Part shown: positions 62,904-64,000 of the stretch, piece after piece
How positions within the stretch are numbered: the first letter of the stretch is position 1
Layout of the letters: every line of letters starts with the position of its first letter
Source of the DNA: Clostridiales bacterium
GTDB taxonomy: Bacteria; Bacillota; Clostridia; Christensenellales; Pumilibacteraceae
NCBI GenBank assembly: GCA_014799665.1
Contig: JAAVHP010000010.1
Span: forward strand, 66,993-130,992
Direction of reading: 5' to 3'
Length of the DNA: 64,000 nt
Notes under the pieces: model-generated
What the model was told of the DNA's origin: nothing
Seen by the model: only the letters and a program-made list of their open reading frames with translations
Database searches by the model: none
Position numbers and translations under genes: made by a program

Positions 62904-63506
62904 TCAACCTTGCCCGAAAATTTTGTTGTACAAATAGTATACGACCTTTGCGTGATCGAACGCGACCGCGCCGCGCTCCGTTATGCGCGTATTGTTCAAG
63001 TCGATATCGCCGAACGCGTCGCGCTTTACGTCGAGCTTTACCGTAAAGCTCTTGCCGTCGTCGCGGAAGCTAAGCGTGCCGTCCGCCGCGCAATGAATAT
63101 CGAACCACTCGGCAGCCGCCGCGTCGTCGCCGGCTACCGCCGTTATATCGCGGTCGAGCTCGGCTGCGTACACTACCGTTATATTCCGCCAGCGCGGATC
63201 GCGGTTCGGCGTCGATACCGTTACTAGCTGACAGAACGGAATACCGCTTACGTGCGTTTCTTCCAAGAGCTCGCGCGCAGCCGCGGTCTCGCACGGCTCG
63301 CCCTCGTCGACGAACCCGCCGGGGAACGCGTACTTGCCAATGAACGGATGCCCGCCGCGCTTGACGAATAGTATGCGCAGTCCGTCGCGGATTTTTTTAT
63401 AGAGCACAACATCCACCGTCACAGACGGGCGGAAATATTGCGTAACGTCATAATCGCGCAAAAACTCTTGCTCGGTCTTGCCGTTCTTGTCTCTTATCTC
63501 ATCCAT
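62904..63506 (-). CDS. Nudix hydrolase
   Basis: A 200-residue Nudix enzyme. The box GGFVDEGEPCETAAARELLE followed by ET (about residues 68-89) has the Gly, the metal-binding Arg-Glu-x-x-Glu pattern and its flanks. The domain order, with RPSVTVDVVLYKKIRDGLRI before it and PRWRNITVVYAAEL after it, resembles ADP-ribose/NrtR-type Nudix proteins. The C-terminal ~60 residues could be a winged helix as in NrtR-like regulators, but this is not certain. Substrate unknown. Its upstream promoter lies beyond an inserted repeat. Confidence 0.85.
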   Translation of the reverse strand: MDEIRDKNGKTEQEFLRDYDVTQYFRPSVTVDVVLYKKIRDGLRILFVKRGGHPFIGKYAFPGGFVDEGEPCETAAARELLEETHVSGIPFCQLVTVSTPNRDPRWRNITVVYAAELDRDITAVAGDDAAAAEWFDIHCAADGTLSFRDDGKSFTVKLDVKRDAFGDIDLNNTRITERGAVAFDHAKVVYYLYNKIFGQG

Positions 63507-63558
63507 GCCGCACGTCCTTAGAAAGCCGCAAATTTAGTATGTAACGAAGCGTTGTCTT

Positions 63559-63840
63559 ACGGGTGTTCAACCCCAGTCGAAATATTTTTACTGGCAAATC
63601 GCGGTCTATACACGCGAAGCGTCGTTTGTCGTACCGCTGAGGGTACGACTGCGCTCCGTTTCGTACGTATATCCTCGCGATTTGCCTAGTAAAAACGCTA
63701 CGCGCTTGAAGCGAGGCTGTTTTTAGGCTATATCAAGGCAAACGAGCGAAGTTGTAGCGGGCTACTACGAGTGAGTTTAACGCAGATAGAGCCAAAAACA
63801 GCCCGCTATCAAGTGTTCCTATTGGGGTTGAACACCCGTA
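63559..63840 (+). mobile_element. ~282-bp TIR-bounded palindromic element, copy C (MITE-like)
   Basis: TIR ACGGGTGTTCAACCCCA at the left pairs exactly with its complement at the right end, and TA flanks both ends. Arm one is closed by TTTTTACT...GGCAAATCGCG and CGCGATTTGCC...AGTAAAAA. Arm two is closed by GGCTGTTTTTAGGCTAT and ATAGAGCCAAAAACAGCC. Sequence is diverged from A and B but the layout and length are the same. It lies between the Nudix gene and its likely promoter. Confidence 0.8.
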
Positions 63841-63871
63841 CTATCCCCCGATACGTTTGCTCGTTGTATAT

Positions 63872-63900
63872 AGTATAACTCAAACCGCATAAATAATCAA
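63872..63900 (-). promoter_or_regulatory. Putative promoter upstream of element C and the Nudix gene
   Basis: Minus strand: TTGATT (63900-63895), 17 nt, TATACT (63877-63872). Transcription from here would cross the whole repeat before reaching the Nudix start. Confidence 0.6.
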
Positions 63901-63919
63901 ACGTTTTAGGTCTTTTTCC

Positions 63920-63955
63920 TTACTTCTTTTGAAAAAGAAGTAAACAAGAAAACTT
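63920..63955 (+). repeat. Short hairpin repeat (TACTTCT variant)
   Basis: TTACTTCTTTT / AAAAGAAGTAA type stem with the tail CAAGAAAACTTTA, near the right edge. No gene is seen from 63841 to the end. Confidence 0.7.
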
Positions 63956-64000
63956 TACACGGGTTGCGTTTGCGTTTGATTTACAAAACTTTTCGTTCAC

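Overview
The window looks like a chromosome segment of an anaerobic, Gram-positive member of the Clostridia, probably a Christensenellales-type gut lineage. The reasons are a Veg protein, a SPOCS (DUF3794)-LysM spore-coat-type protein, a paired GlgC/GlgD pyrophosphorylase, a TM1266-type iron-only-hydrogenase regulator, many lipobox lipoproteins, and strong TTGACA-17-TATAAT promoters. The lineage is an inference; no rRNA is present. Nearly all genes are on the minus strand. Clear plus-strand genes are a 2354-residue surface protein, a GH16 glucanase and a zinc-ribbon protein.

Layout. 1-1.7 kb: a NitT/TauT-type ABC transporter operon, led by a small hydrogenase-type regulator behind a switch-like 5' leader. 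1.8-11.7 kb: a membrane zinc-ribbon protein, an MBL hydrolase, an acyl-CoA synthetase with a DUF1624 membrane acyltransferase, MnmG, and a SipW-like signal peptidase with a duplicated C-terminal extension. 12.06-12.14 kb: initiator tRNA. 12.4-19.5 kb: the giant repeat protein. 19.8-25.1 kb: a polyamine uptake operon (cupin regulator-potABCD). 25.3-54.3 kb: flavodoxin, then a long LacI-controlled locus. 54.4-64 kb: HipBA, IspE, SPOCS-LysM protein, Veg, MalQ, asparaginase and a Nudix hydrolase.

The main system is a beta-1,3-glucan (laminarin-type) locus. A LacI repressor and three matching operators flank a divergent promoter pair. One promoter drives a GH16 lipoprotein. The other drives about 25 kb of closely packed genes: binding protein, two permeases, a beta-helix lipoprotein, a GH94-clan phosphorylase (GH161/GH149-like), a GH1 beta-glucosidase, a large lipoprotein, a GH81 glucanase, an MsmX-like ATPase, a membrane protein, then glgC, glgD and glgA. 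Glucose-1-phosphate from phosphorolysis would feed GlgC directly, joining glucan capture to glycogen storage.

The most unusual signal is in the intergenic DNA. A 126-nt palindromic element occurs four times, each time exactly at the 3' end of a minus-strand gene, and its arms are complementary within each copy but differ between copies. A second, ~282-bp TA-flanked palindromic family occurs three times; one copy lends its end as the -35 box of a neighbouring gene. Two further short hairpin families also sit between genes.
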